Shown here: positions 28,754 through 36,759 of the stretch, piece by piece | Layout of the letters: each line of letters starts with the position of its first letter | How positions within the stretch are numbered: position 1 is the stretch's first letter | Assembly: GCA_016707445.1 (NCBI GenBank) | Contig: JADJHR010000006.1 | Coordinates: 248,001-312,000 of the forward strand | Origin: Rubrivivax sp. | GTDB taxonomy: Bacteria; Pseudomonadota; Gammaproteobacteria; Burkholderiales; Burkholderiaceae_C | Direction of reading: 5' to 3' | DNA length: 64,000 nucleotides | Made by a program: the position numbers and the translations under genes | The notes under the pieces: generated by a model | The model's database searches: none | Told to the model about the DNA's origin: nothing | Seen by the model: only the letters and a program-made list of their open reading frames with translations

Positions 28754-30578
28754 AGCGGCGCCACACGCTGGCGCTGGGGGCCGGCCTGGCACTGCCGGTG
28801 CTGGCCGAGGCCGATGCGGGTGCGGGTGCGGGTGCGAGCGCTGCCGCGGGTCAGAGGGTGCTGCGCGTGGTGTTTCCAGTGGCCGAGACCGGTTTCGACC
28901 CGGTGCGTCTGAGCGACGTCTATTCGGTCACCGTCACCGCGCACATCTTCGACGCCGCCTACCAGTTCGACCACCTGGCGCGGCCGGTCAAGCTGCGGCC
29001 ACGCGTGGCGGCGACGATGCCCGAACATTCGGTCGACTTCAAGGTCTGGACCGTGCGGTTGCGCCAGGGCGTGGTCTTCGCCGACGACCCTGCCTTCAAG
29101 GGCGCGCGGCGCGAGCTGACGGCGCAGGACTTTGTCTACACGCTCAAGCGTTTTGCCGACCCGGTCAACACCTCGCCCAACTGGCCGTCGGTGGCCGAGT
29201 GGCGCGTCCTCGGCCTGGCCGGGCTGCGCGAGAAGGCGCTGGCCGACAAGGTGCCCTTCGACTACGACCGCGAGATCGAAGGCGTGCGTGCGATCGATCG
29301 CTACACCGTGCAGTACACGCTCGAGCGGCCGCAGCCGCGATTCGCCGAGAACCTGGGCATCAGCGCCACCTTTGGCGCGGTGGCACGCGAGGTGGTCGAG
29401 TTCTACGGCGACAAGATCATGGAGCACCCGGTGGGCACGGGCGCGTTCCGGCTGGCGGCGTGGCGGCGCTCGTCGCGCATCGTGCTCGAGCGCAACCCCA
29501 ACTACCGCCAGGAACTCTGGGACGCCGATCCGGCGCCCGGCGACGTCGAAGGCCAGGCCATCCTGAAGCGCATGCAGGGCCGCCGCCTGCCGCTGGTCGA
29601 CCGTGTCGAGATCTCGATCATCGAAGAGGCGCAGCCGCGCTGGCTGAGCTTCATCAACGGTCAGTCCGACCTGACCGCGGTGCCACAGGAGTTCGTGCCC
29701 ATCGCCATGCCCGGCGGCAGGCTGGCGCCCAACCTGGCGCGCAAGGGCATGCAGGCCTGGCGCGTGCTGATGCCCTACACGCAGCTGCATTTCTTCAACA
29801 TGGAACACCCGCTGGTCGGCGGCAACGACGCCACCCATGTCGCGCTGCGCCGTGCCGTGTGGCTGGCGCAGGACGTGCCGCGCGTGATCCGGCTCGCCTA
29901 CCGCGGCCAGGGTGTGCAGGCCGAGTCGATCATCGCGCCCGGCACCTCGGGCTACCGCGCCGACTTCAAGAGCGAGAACAGCGACTACGACCCGGCGCGC
30001 GCGAAGGCGCTGCTCGATCTGTACGGCTGGGTCGACCGCGACGGCGACGGCTGGCGCGAGCAGCCCGATGGCCGGCCGCTGCTGCTGGAATGTGCGTCGC
30101 AGCCCGACCAGCTCAGCCGCCAGCTCGACGAGCTGATGAAGAAGTCGCTCGACGCGATCGGCGTGCGCATCGAATTCAGGCCGGCCAAGTGGCCCGAAAA
30201 CCTGAAGGCCGCACGCGCCGGCAAGCTGATGATGTGGCGCGTGGGCACTGCGGCCACGTCGACCGACGGCCAGCAGGCGCTGCAGCGCCTGTACGGCCCC
30301 GAGGTCGGCCAGGCCAACCTGGCGCGCTTCAAGCTGCCGGCCTTCGACGCCGTGTTCGACCGCCTGACCGCGCTGCCCGACGGCCCCGAGCGCGAACGCT
30401 GTTCGACCAGGCCAAGCGCCTGGCCGTGGCCTACGCGCCGTACAAGGTACTGCTGCATCAGTACGCCGACATGCTGGCGCAGCCCTGGCTCAGCGGCTAC
30501 CGCCGGCCGCTGTTCTGGTACGACTGGTGGCACCTGGTCGACATCGACCCGCTGCGGCAGGCGCAGGCGGCACCGTAG
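28750..30578 (+). CDS. Peptide ABC transporter substrate-binding protein, paralogue 2, apparent -1 frameshift
   Basis: Second tandem SBP_bac_5 protein, about 609 residues if repaired, with signal peptide MKRRHTLALGAGLALPVLAEA. It shares with its neighbours VAETGFDPVRLSDVYS, FADDPAFKGARRELTAQDF, HPVGTGAFRLAAWRRSSRI and VDRDGDGWREQPDG. At about 30399 the frame breaks: after LTALPDGPERER the homologous LFDQAKRLAVAYAPYK continues in another frame to the stop at 30578. Restoring one C in CGAACGCTGTTCGACC gives an uninterrupted protein matching paralogues 1 and 3. This is most easily explained by a sequencing deletion, though a recent inactivating mutation is possible given the redundancy. The start overlaps paralogue 1 (ATGA). 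Confidence 0.88.
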
Positions 30579-30596
30579 GCGCACCGAGCAAGGCCC

Positions 30597-32411
30597 ATGA
30601 AACGTCGTGACACCCTGGTACTCGCTGCGGCCACCGGTCTGAGTCTGCCGGGTATGGCCGGCGCGGCGCCCGACGGCAAGGGCAAGAAGGTCTTGCGCGT
30701 GTCGTTTCGTGTTGCCGAAACCGGTTTCGATCCGGCGCAGATCAACGACATCTATTCGCGCACCGTCACGCCGCACATCTTCGAGGCGCTGTACCAGTAC
30801 GACCCCTTGGCGCGGCCGGCGCGCGTGCGGCCGTTGACGGCCGACGGCATGCCCGAGCACGACGCCGACTTCCGCACCTGGACGGTGAAGATCCGCCCCG
30901 GCATCTACTTCGCCGACGACCCGGTGTTCAAAGGTACGAAGCGTGAGCTGACCGCAGCCGACTACGTCTATGCCTACAAGCGCTTTGCCGACCCGGCGGT
31001 GAAGAGCCCGGCCTGGAACTGGCTGGAGACCTACGAGTTCCTGGGCCTGGCCGAGCTTCGCAAGCAGGCCCAGAGCCGCAAGAAGCCCTTCGACTACGAC
31101 CAGGCGATCGAGGGGCTGGTTGCGCTCGATCGCTACACCGTTCGTTTTCGTGTGGCTTCACCCCGGCCGCGCTTCATCACCGGGGTGCTGGCCAGCAGCG
31201 ACCTGGTCGGCGCGGTCGCGCGCGAAGTGGTTGAGGCCTATGGCGACAACATCCCGGCCCACCCGGTGGGCACGGGGCCTTTCAGGCTGGTGCAGTGGCG
31301 GCGCAGCAGCTTCATCGCGCTGGAGCGCAACCCCGACTACCGCGACCTGCGCTACGACGCCAGCCCGGCGGCCGACGACGCCGAGGGCCAGGCCATCCTG
31401 CAGCGATTGAAAGGACGGCGGCTGCCGATCATCGACCGCGTCGAGATCTCGATCATCGAAGAGAACCAGCCGCGCTGGCTGAATTTCCTGCAGGGTGCCA
31501 CTGATGTGCTTGAGGACGTGCCTGCCGAATACATCGAGCAGGCGCTGCCCGGCGGCAAGGTGGCGCCCTACCTGGCCAAGAAGGGCATCAGCGGGCAGCG
31601 CGTGGTGCGCTCGGCCACCGACTACACCATCTTCAACATGGAAGACCCGGTGGTCGGCGGCTACCAACCACACAAGGTGGCGCTGCGGCGGGCGATCGCG
31701 CTGGCGGTCGACGTGCAGGCCGAGATCGACCGCGTTCGCCGCGGTCAGGCCATTCGTGCACAGTCGGCCGTGGTGCCGCACACCTATGCCTACGCCGCCG
31801 CCTTCCGCAGCGAGAACGGCGAATACGACCTGGCGCGCGCCAAGGCGCTGCTGGAGATGTACGGCTACATCGACCGCGACGGCGACGGCTGGCGCGAGCA
31901 GCCCGACGGCCGGCCGCTGCTGCTGCGCAAGACCACGCAGGCCAACCAGCAAAGCCGCGAGCTCGACGACCTGTGGCGGCGCGACATGAAGGCGCTGGGC
32001 GTGCGCACCGAGTTCGTGACCGGCAAATGGCCCGAAAACCTGAAGGCCGCGCGCGCCGGCAAGTTCCAGCTCTGGAGCGTGGGCGGCGTGGCCGCCGACC
32101 CGGATGGCCAAAGCAGCCTGCAGCGATTCCACAGCCAGCAGATCGGCGGCCAGAACATGGCGCGCTTCAGGATGCCGGCGCTCGATGCGCTGTACGACAG
32201 GCTGTCGGCATTGCCCGACGGCCCCGAGCGGGCGGCGGCATTTGCCGAGATCAAGCGGCTGTCGATCGTCTACATGCCCTACAAGGCGCATGTGCACCGC
32301 ATGGCCACCGACCTCGTCCAGCCCTGGGTGGTCGGTTATCGCCGGCCGCTGTTCTGGCAGGAATGGTGGCATAACGTCGATGTGCTGACCCATCCGGAAG
32401 TTGCCGCATGA
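30597..32411 (+). CDS. Peptide ABC transporter substrate-binding protein, paralogue 3
   Basis: Third tandem SBP_bac_5 protein, 604 residues and intact. Signal peptide MKRRDTLVLAAATGLSLPGMAGA; mature part begins KKVLRVSFRVAETGFDPAQI. It retains GIYFADDPVFKGTKRELTAADYVYAYKRF, AHPVGTGPFRLVQWRRSS and IDRDGDGWREQPDG. Sequence reading shows it is closer to paralogue 2 than to 1. Its stop overlaps the acetoacetyl-CoA synthetase start by four bases (ATGA). Three paralogues beside one YejBEF permease suggest diversification of ligand range. Confidence 0.94.
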   Translation: MKRRDTLVLAAATGLSLPGMAGAAPDGKGKKVLRVSFRVAETGFDPAQINDIYSRTVTPHIFEALYQYDPLARPARVRPLTADGMPEHDADFRTWTVKIRPGIYFADDPVFKGTKRELTAADYVYAYKRFADPAVKSPAWNWLETYEFLGLAELRKQAQSRKKPFDYDQAIEGLVALDRYTVRFRVASPRPRFITGVLASSDLVGAVAREVVEAYGDNIPAHPVGTGPFRLVQWRRSSFIALERNPDYRDLRYDASPAADDAEGQAILQRLKGRRLPIIDRVEISIIEENQPRWLNFLQGATDVLEDVPAEYIEQALPGGKVAPYLAKKGISGQRVVRSATDYTIFNMEDPVVGGYQPHKVALRRAIALAVDVQAEIDRVRRGQAIRAQSAVVPHTYAYAAAFRSENGEYDLARAKALLEMYGYIDRDGDGWREQPDGRPLLLRKTTQANQQSRELDDLWRRDMKALGVRTEFVTGKWPENLKAARAGKFQLWSVGGVAADPDGQSSLQRFHSQQIGGQNMARFRMPALDALYDRLSALPDGPERAAAFAEIKRLSIVYMPYKAHVHRMATDLVQPWVVGYRRPLFWQEWWHNVDVLTHPEVAA

Positions 32412-34459
32412 AAGCCCAGATCACTCGCTACGAAGACTGGCTGGCCGACACCACCGGTCGCCGCTTTGCCTGCTACGAAGACCTGTGGCGCTGGTCGGTC
32501 GACGACCTGCGCGGCTTCTGGGGTTCGATCTGGCGTTACTTCGACATTCAGTCGCCAACCCCGTTCGAGACCGAGCTGGTGGCGCCGGTGATGCCCGGCG
32601 CCAAGTGGTTCGACGGTGCCAGGGTCAATTACACGCGCCAGGTGCTGCGCCATGGCGAAGCTGCGCATGCCGCCGGACACCCGGCCATCGTGTTCCAGAA
32701 CGAGCGCATGGCCGCGCCGGTCAGCATCACCTGGCCCGAACTGCAGCGCCAGGTGGCGCTGCTGGCAAGCGCGCTTCGTAGCATGGGCGTACAGCCCGGC
32801 GACCGCGTCTGCGCCTACCTGCCCAATACGCCGCACGCGATCATCGCTTTCCTGGCCTGTGCGTCGCTGGGGGCCGTGTGGTCGATCTGTTCGCCCGACA
32901 TGGGGCCGGTGGCGGTGCTCGACCGCTTCCGCCAGATCGAGCCCAAGGTCTTCATCGCGGTCGACGGCCAGTATTACGGCGGCCGCGCGCACGACCGCCG
33001 GCCGGTGCTGCGTGAGGTGCTGGCCGGTCTGCCGACGCTGCAGCAGCTGGTGCTGGTGGCCGACCTGGACGCGGCCGCCGATGCGACCGAGTTCGCCACG
33101 GCCACATGCCGGGCGCAGCGCTGGGACGCACTTCTGCAGGGTGATGCACCGGCCTTCGAGCCCGCATGGCTGCCTTTCGACCACCCGCTTTGGGTGGTCT
33201 ATTCCAGCGGCACCACCGGGCTGCCCAAGGCCATCGTGCACGGCCATGGCGGCGTGATGCTCGAGATGCTGAAGATGGTGACCTTGCACAACGATGTCGG
33301 CGCCTCGATCGACGGTGGCGACCGTTTCCATTGGTACAGCAGCACCGGCTGGATCATGTGGAACTGCCAGGTCGGTGCCCTGCTCGGGGGCACCACGGTC
33401 GGCCTCTACGACGGCAACCCGGGCGTCGACCCGGTCAGCGGCCAGCCCGACTGGGGCGTGTTGTGGCGCTTTGTCGCTGCGGCCGGGGTCACGTTCTTCG
33501 GCGCCGGTGCGGCCTTCTACGCCAGCTGCCTGAAAGCGGGCGTCGAGCCGATGAAACAGGCCGACCTGTCGCGGTTGCGCGCCGTGGGCTCGACCGGGTC
33601 GCCGCTGTCCGACGCGTGTTACGACTGGATCTGGGAGTACCTGCCTCAGGTCGAAGGCGAGCGCATCTGGATCGCCCCGATCAGCGGCGGCACCGACTTT
33701 GCCGGTGCCTTCGTTGCCGGCCTGCGCACGCTGCCCGTGGTGCGCGGCGAGATGCAGGTGCGCTGTCTGGGTGCCAAGGTCGAGGCCTTCGGTGAGCCCG
33801 ACGCCGACGGCGTGGGCCGGGCCCTGATCGATGAGGTGGGCGAGCTGGTGTGCACCGAGCCGATGCCGTCGATGCCGCTGCGGCTGTGGGGCGACGACAG
33901 CGGCCAGCGCCTGCACGACAGCTACTTCGACATGTACCGCCAGCGCGATGGCGCAGGCGGCTGGCGCGGCGTGTGGCGACACGGCGACTGGATCCGCATG
34001 GTGCCGCACCAGGGTTCGCATCACGGCTCGGTGATCTACGGTCGCTCCGACGCCACCATCAACCGCCACGGCATCCGCATGGGCACGGCCGAGCTGTACC
34101 GTGCGGTCGAGGTGCAGCCCGAGGTGCTGGACAGCCTGGTGGTCGACCTCGAATACCTGGGCCGCGAGAGCTGGATGCCGCTGTTCGTGGTGCTGCGAGA
34201 CGGTCTGGTGCTGGACGCTGCACTCGAAGCGCGACTGCGCGAGGCCATCAAGCGTGGCCTGTCGGCGCGCCACGTGCCCGACAGCATCTACCAGGTGCAG
34301 GCCATTCCGCGCACGCTGTCGGGCAAGAAGATGGAGCTGCCGGTGAAGAAGCTGCTGCAGGGCGCCGCGCCCGAGCAGGTGCTCAACCGCGACGCCACCG
34401 CCAACGCCGACAGCATCGACTGGTTCGTGGCGCTGGCGACGCAGCGCCGGCAGGTCTGA
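32408..34459 (+). CDS. aacS: Acetoacetyl-CoA synthetase
   Basis: A 683-residue ANL-superfamily ligase converting acetoacetate to acetoacetyl-CoA. The N-terminal ACAS region has FWGSIWRYFDI and MPGAKWFDGARVNYTRQVL, distinctive of acetoacetyl-CoA synthetases. The adenylation motif YSSGTTGLPKAIVHGHGG is near residue 260, HWYSSTGWIMWNCQVGALL follows, and the catalytic lysine lies in the C-terminal LSGKKMELPVKKLL. It is translationally coupled to the third binding protein. It would link ketone-body or PHB-derived acetoacetate to the CoA pool; why it sits in a peptide-uptake operon is not apparent. It ends at the convergent trxC stop. Confidence 0.93.
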   Translation: MKAQITRYEDWLADTTGRRFACYEDLWRWSVDDLRGFWGSIWRYFDIQSPTPFETELVAPVMPGAKWFDGARVNYTRQVLRHGEAAHAAGHPAIVFQNERMAAPVSITWPELQRQVALLASALRSMGVQPGDRVCAYLPNTPHAIIAFLACASLGAVWSICSPDMGPVAVLDRFRQIEPKVFIAVDGQYYGGRAHDRRPVLREVLAGLPTLQQLVLVADLDAAADATEFATATCRAQRWDALLQGDAPAFEPAWLPFDHPLWVVYSSGTTGLPKAIVHGHGGVMLEMLKMVTLHNDVGASIDGGDRFHWYSSTGWIMWNCQVGALLGGTTVGLYDGNPGVDPVSGQPDWGVLWRFVAAAGVTFFGAGAAFYASCLKAGVEPMKQADLSRLRAVGSTGSPLSDACYDWIWEYLPQVEGERIWIAPISGGTDFAGAFVAGLRTLPVVRGEMQVRCLGAKVEAFGEPDADGVGRALIDEVGELVCTEPMPSMPLRLWGDDSGQRLHDSYFDMYRQRDGAGGWRGVWRHGDWIRMVPHQGSHHGSVIYGRSDATINRHGIRMGTAELYRAVEVQPEVLDSLVVDLEYLGRESWMPLFVVLRDGLVLDAALEARLREAIKRGLSARHVPDSIYQVQAIPRTLSGKKMELPVKKLLQGAAPEQVLNRDATANADSIDWFVALATQRRQV

Positions 34460-34891
34460 TCAGGCCCCGGCCAGCGCGACGATGGCCGATACCGGGATCG
34501 CGCCCGACTGCCGCTGCGTTTCGCGACCCTGCTGCAGCCGCACCAGCGTGGGAATGCTGCGGACGGCGAAGCGCTGCGACAGCCCGGGGTTGTCGTCGCT
34601 GTTGACCTTGACCAGCAGCGCGCGCCCGGCGAGTTGCCGGGAGGCCTGTTCGAAGGCCGGCGCCATGGTCCGGCAAGGCCCGCACCAGGGCGCCCAGAAG
34701 TCGACCAGCACCGGCAGCCTGCAGTGCGCCACCACGGCGTCGAAGTCGGCGTCGCCCAGCGTCAGCGGGTGGCCGTCCAGCAAGGGCTGGCTGCATTTGC
34801 CGCACTGTGGCGATTCACCGGCGCGTTCGGCCGGTACGCGATTGGTGGCGCCGCATTGCGGGCAGGCGATCATCAGTTTGGGCGAGTCCAT
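34460..34891 (-). CDS. trxC: Thioredoxin 2 (zinc-binding TrxC)
   Basis: A 143-residue cytoplasmic thioredoxin with an N-terminal zinc ribbon (CPQCGATNRVP and CGKCSQPL) and the redox active site WAPWCGPCRTMAP. Domain order and length match TrxC, which is often induced by oxidative stress. The stop abuts the convergent aacS stop. A partial LysR gene lies 31 bp upstream on the same strand, but it is too degraded to be a functional regulator. Confidence 0.95.
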   Translation of the reverse strand: MDSPKLMIACPQCGATNRVPAERAGESPQCGKCSQPLLDGHPLTLGDADFDAVVAHCRLPVLVDFWAPWCGPCRTMAPAFEQASRQLAGRALLVKVNSDDNPGLSQRFAVRSIPTLVRLQQGRETQRQSGAIPVSAIVALAGA

Positions 34892-34922
34892 GTCGGGTCA
34901 CATGGGGTCGCCGCGGCGCAGC

Positions 34923-35297
34923 TCAAGGGCCTTGCAGGCGCAGTGCCTGCGCATCTCCCAATTGCTGCATGAAGACGCGCACGACCGCCGTCTGGCGCAG
35001 GTCAGGGTGGGTCAGCATCCAGACCGGCACCGACAGCTCGGGGATGACGTCGGACACCGGCAGCAGATCGGGATTCGCGTCCTGCATGAAACTGGGCAGG
35101 ACGCCGACACCGACACCGGTGCGCAGCATGGCCGCCACGGCGTTGAAGATGTCCACCCGCACGCGCACCTGCGACGGCACCAGGTGCTGGCGCAGCCAGC
35201 GGTCGCTAAGCGCGAGGCCGTGCTGACCACCGGCGCCAAGCCCACAGCGTGCGTGTTGCTGTTCGACTGCGCGCCAAAATGATGGCCCTTTAGCCAA
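34923..35297 (-). pseudogene. LysR-family regulator remnant (C-terminal part only)
   Basis: About 100 residues resemble the end of a LysR effector-binding domain: DIFNAVAAMLRTGVGVGVLPSFMQDANPDLLPVSDVIPELSVPVWMLTH, then RQTAVVRVFMQQLG. A normal LysR protein is about 300 residues with an N-terminal winged helix; that two-thirds is absent, and the upstream DNA instead belongs to a small plus-strand membrane-protein gene. The first 30 or so codons of the frame have no LysR character. I read this as a 5'-deleted pseudogene. Confidence 0.75.
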
Positions 35298-35309
35298 CCC
35301 TGGAGCCCC

Positions 35310-35621
35310 ATGACCGCTACTTGGCTGCAGCCCGTCCAGCAGGCGCTGGGCGCCGTCGTCGCTGCCGTGCTGCGCGTGTTGCTGCTCTGACTGGGCTTGC
35401 TGATGGGCCTGGCCGCGTTGTCGCTGGGCCTGCTGCTGTCGCTGGCGCTGATCACCTGGGCGCTGCTGCGCGGCCGCAAGCCGGTGCTGCGCGCGCAGGC
35501 CTTTCGTTGGCGCGGCACCAGCCCGCGCGGGCGCAGCGCGCCGCCGCTGGACGTGGTGGACATCGACGCGCGTGAGGTCAGCCCCGACGCGGTGGCGCCG
35601 TCAACTCGAATAGAACGTTAG
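35310..35621 (+). pseudogene. Small membrane protein interrupted by an in-frame TGA
   Basis: An ATG at 35310 opens a frame encoding MTATWLQPVQQALGAVVAAVLRVLLL, then TGA at 35388-35390. The same frame continues LGLLMGLAALSLGLLLSLALITWALLRGRKPVL and a basic/Pro tail to 35621. Together they make a coherent product of about 100 residues with one amphipathic and one long hydrophobic helix, which suggests one gene with a premature stop. Translation could restart at TTG 35397 or ATG 35403 to give a 72-74-residue membrane protein. No family recognised. The TGA may be a sequencing error, as elsewhere in this window. Confidence 0.6.
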
Positions 35622-35624
35622 TTC

Positions 35625-36701
35625 TCAGCTCACCGGCAGCACGGCAATCGATCGCCGCGCGGTCGACGCACCGGGCTCGGCCTTGGGCCCGGCGGCCCTG
35701 GCGCGCAGCTGGCCGCAGCCGCCATCCACGTCCTGCGCCGCCGAGCGGCGCAGCCGCGTCAGCACACCCTGGCGATTGAGCCGGCGTGTGAACTCGGCCG
35801 CATGGTCCCAGTCGGGCCTGACGTAGCCGCTGCCATCGACCGCGTTGAAGGGGATCAGGTTGAGCATCAGGCGGCGGCCGCGCAGCAGCTGCACCAGACC
35901 CTGCAGTTCGTCGTCGCCGTCGTTCACGCCGGCCAGCAGTGTCCACTGCACCTGCGCCGGGTAGCCGCTGCGGCGGGCGTAGTCGTCGGCAGCGGCCACC
36001 AGGTCGGCCGGTGCGATAGCCGGCGCCCGCGGCAGCAGCTGTGCACGCCGCTCGGCCGATGTGGAGTGCAGCGACAGCGCCAGCGCCGGTTTCACGGCCT
36101 GCTGCGGCAGGCGCTCGAACACGCGCGCATCGCCGACCGTGGAGAACACCAGGTCTTTGTGGCCGATGCCGCCCAGCGTGCCCAGGAAGTCGATCGCGTC
36201 GAGCACGTTGTCCAGGTTGTGCGACGGCTCGCCGATGCCCATGAAGACCACTTTGCGCACCGGGCGGCGGCGCCGTGCCAGCGCCACCTGGGCGACGATC
36301 TCGGCGCTGCCAAGCTGGCGCAGCAGGCCGTCGCGCCCCGACATGCAGAAGCGGCAACCGACCGCGCAGCCGACCTGGCTGGACACGCACAGGCCCTCGC
36401 GCGGCAGCAGCGTGCCTTCGACCTGCTGGCCGTCGCACAGCCCGATCAGCAGGCGAGCCGAACCATCGGGCGCCGGATGCTCGGCAACCAGCTGCGCCAG
36501 CGCATCGAGTGCGTCGCGCAGTTCGGGTAAGGCGTCGCGCAGCGTGCGCGGCAGGAAATCGGCTGCGTCGTGGCGGCCACCGTCCAACGGCAACGCCTGC
36601 ACCCAGCGCCGCAGCAGGTGCTGCTCGTGGATCGGCCTGGCGCCGTGCGCGCGCAGCACGTGGCGCAGGGCCGTCAGGTCGGTGCAGGCAAGAAGGCTCA
36701 T
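35625..36701 (-). CDS. RlmN/Cfr-family radical SAM RNA methyltransferase
   Basis: A 358-residue radical SAM enzyme. The cluster motif is CAVGCRFC (CxxxCxxC) after REGLCVSSQVG. VVFMGIGEPSHNLDNVLDAI and LSLHSTSAERRAQLLPRAP are family strands, and the methyl-carrying cysteine lies in DVDGGCGQLRARA. This supports tRNA/rRNA adenine C2-methylation chemistry. It diverges from canonical RlmN in several positions, and neighbours typical of rlmN (ndk, pilW) are missing, so it may be a paralogue. ATG 36701 (MSLLACTDLTALRHVL) is favoured over one 12 codons upstream. It is divergent from ampG. Confidence 0.85.
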   Translation of the reverse strand: MSLLACTDLTALRHVLRAHGARPIHEQHLLRRWVQALPLDGGRHDAADFLPRTLRDALPELRDALDALAQLVAEHPAPDGSARLLIGLCDGQQVEGTLLPREGLCVSSQVGCAVGCRFCMSGRDGLLRQLGSAEIVAQVALARRRRPVRKVVFMGIGEPSHNLDNVLDAIDFLGTLGGIGHKDLVFSTVGDARVFERLPQQAVKPALALSLHSTSAERRAQLLPRAPAIAPADLVAAADDYARRSGYPAQVQWTLLAGVNDGDDELQGLVQLLRGRRLMLNLIPFNAVDGSGYVRPDWDHAAEFTRRLNRQGVLTRLRRSAAQDVDGGCGQLRARAAGPKAEPGASTARRSIAVLPVS

Positions 36702-36747
36702 GGGCGCGGGCAGTTTAGGGCAGAGGTCAAACGGCAAGAGGCATTCC

Positions 36748-36753
36748 TAGAAT
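36748..36753 (+). promoter_or_regulatory. -10 element (TAGAAT) immediately upstream of ampG
   Basis: TAGAAT ends 6 bp before the ampG ATG at 36760. If used, transcription would begin at or next to the start codon, giving a leaderless or nearly leaderless message. The -35 region is weak. Confidence 0.4.
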
Positions 36754-36759
36754 GCCGTG

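Noticed and set aside
35388..35390. TGA as a selenocysteine codon
   Set aside because: No SECIS-like hairpin follows and the residue sits in a hydrophobic helix of a small protein with no redox motif; mutation or error is simpler.
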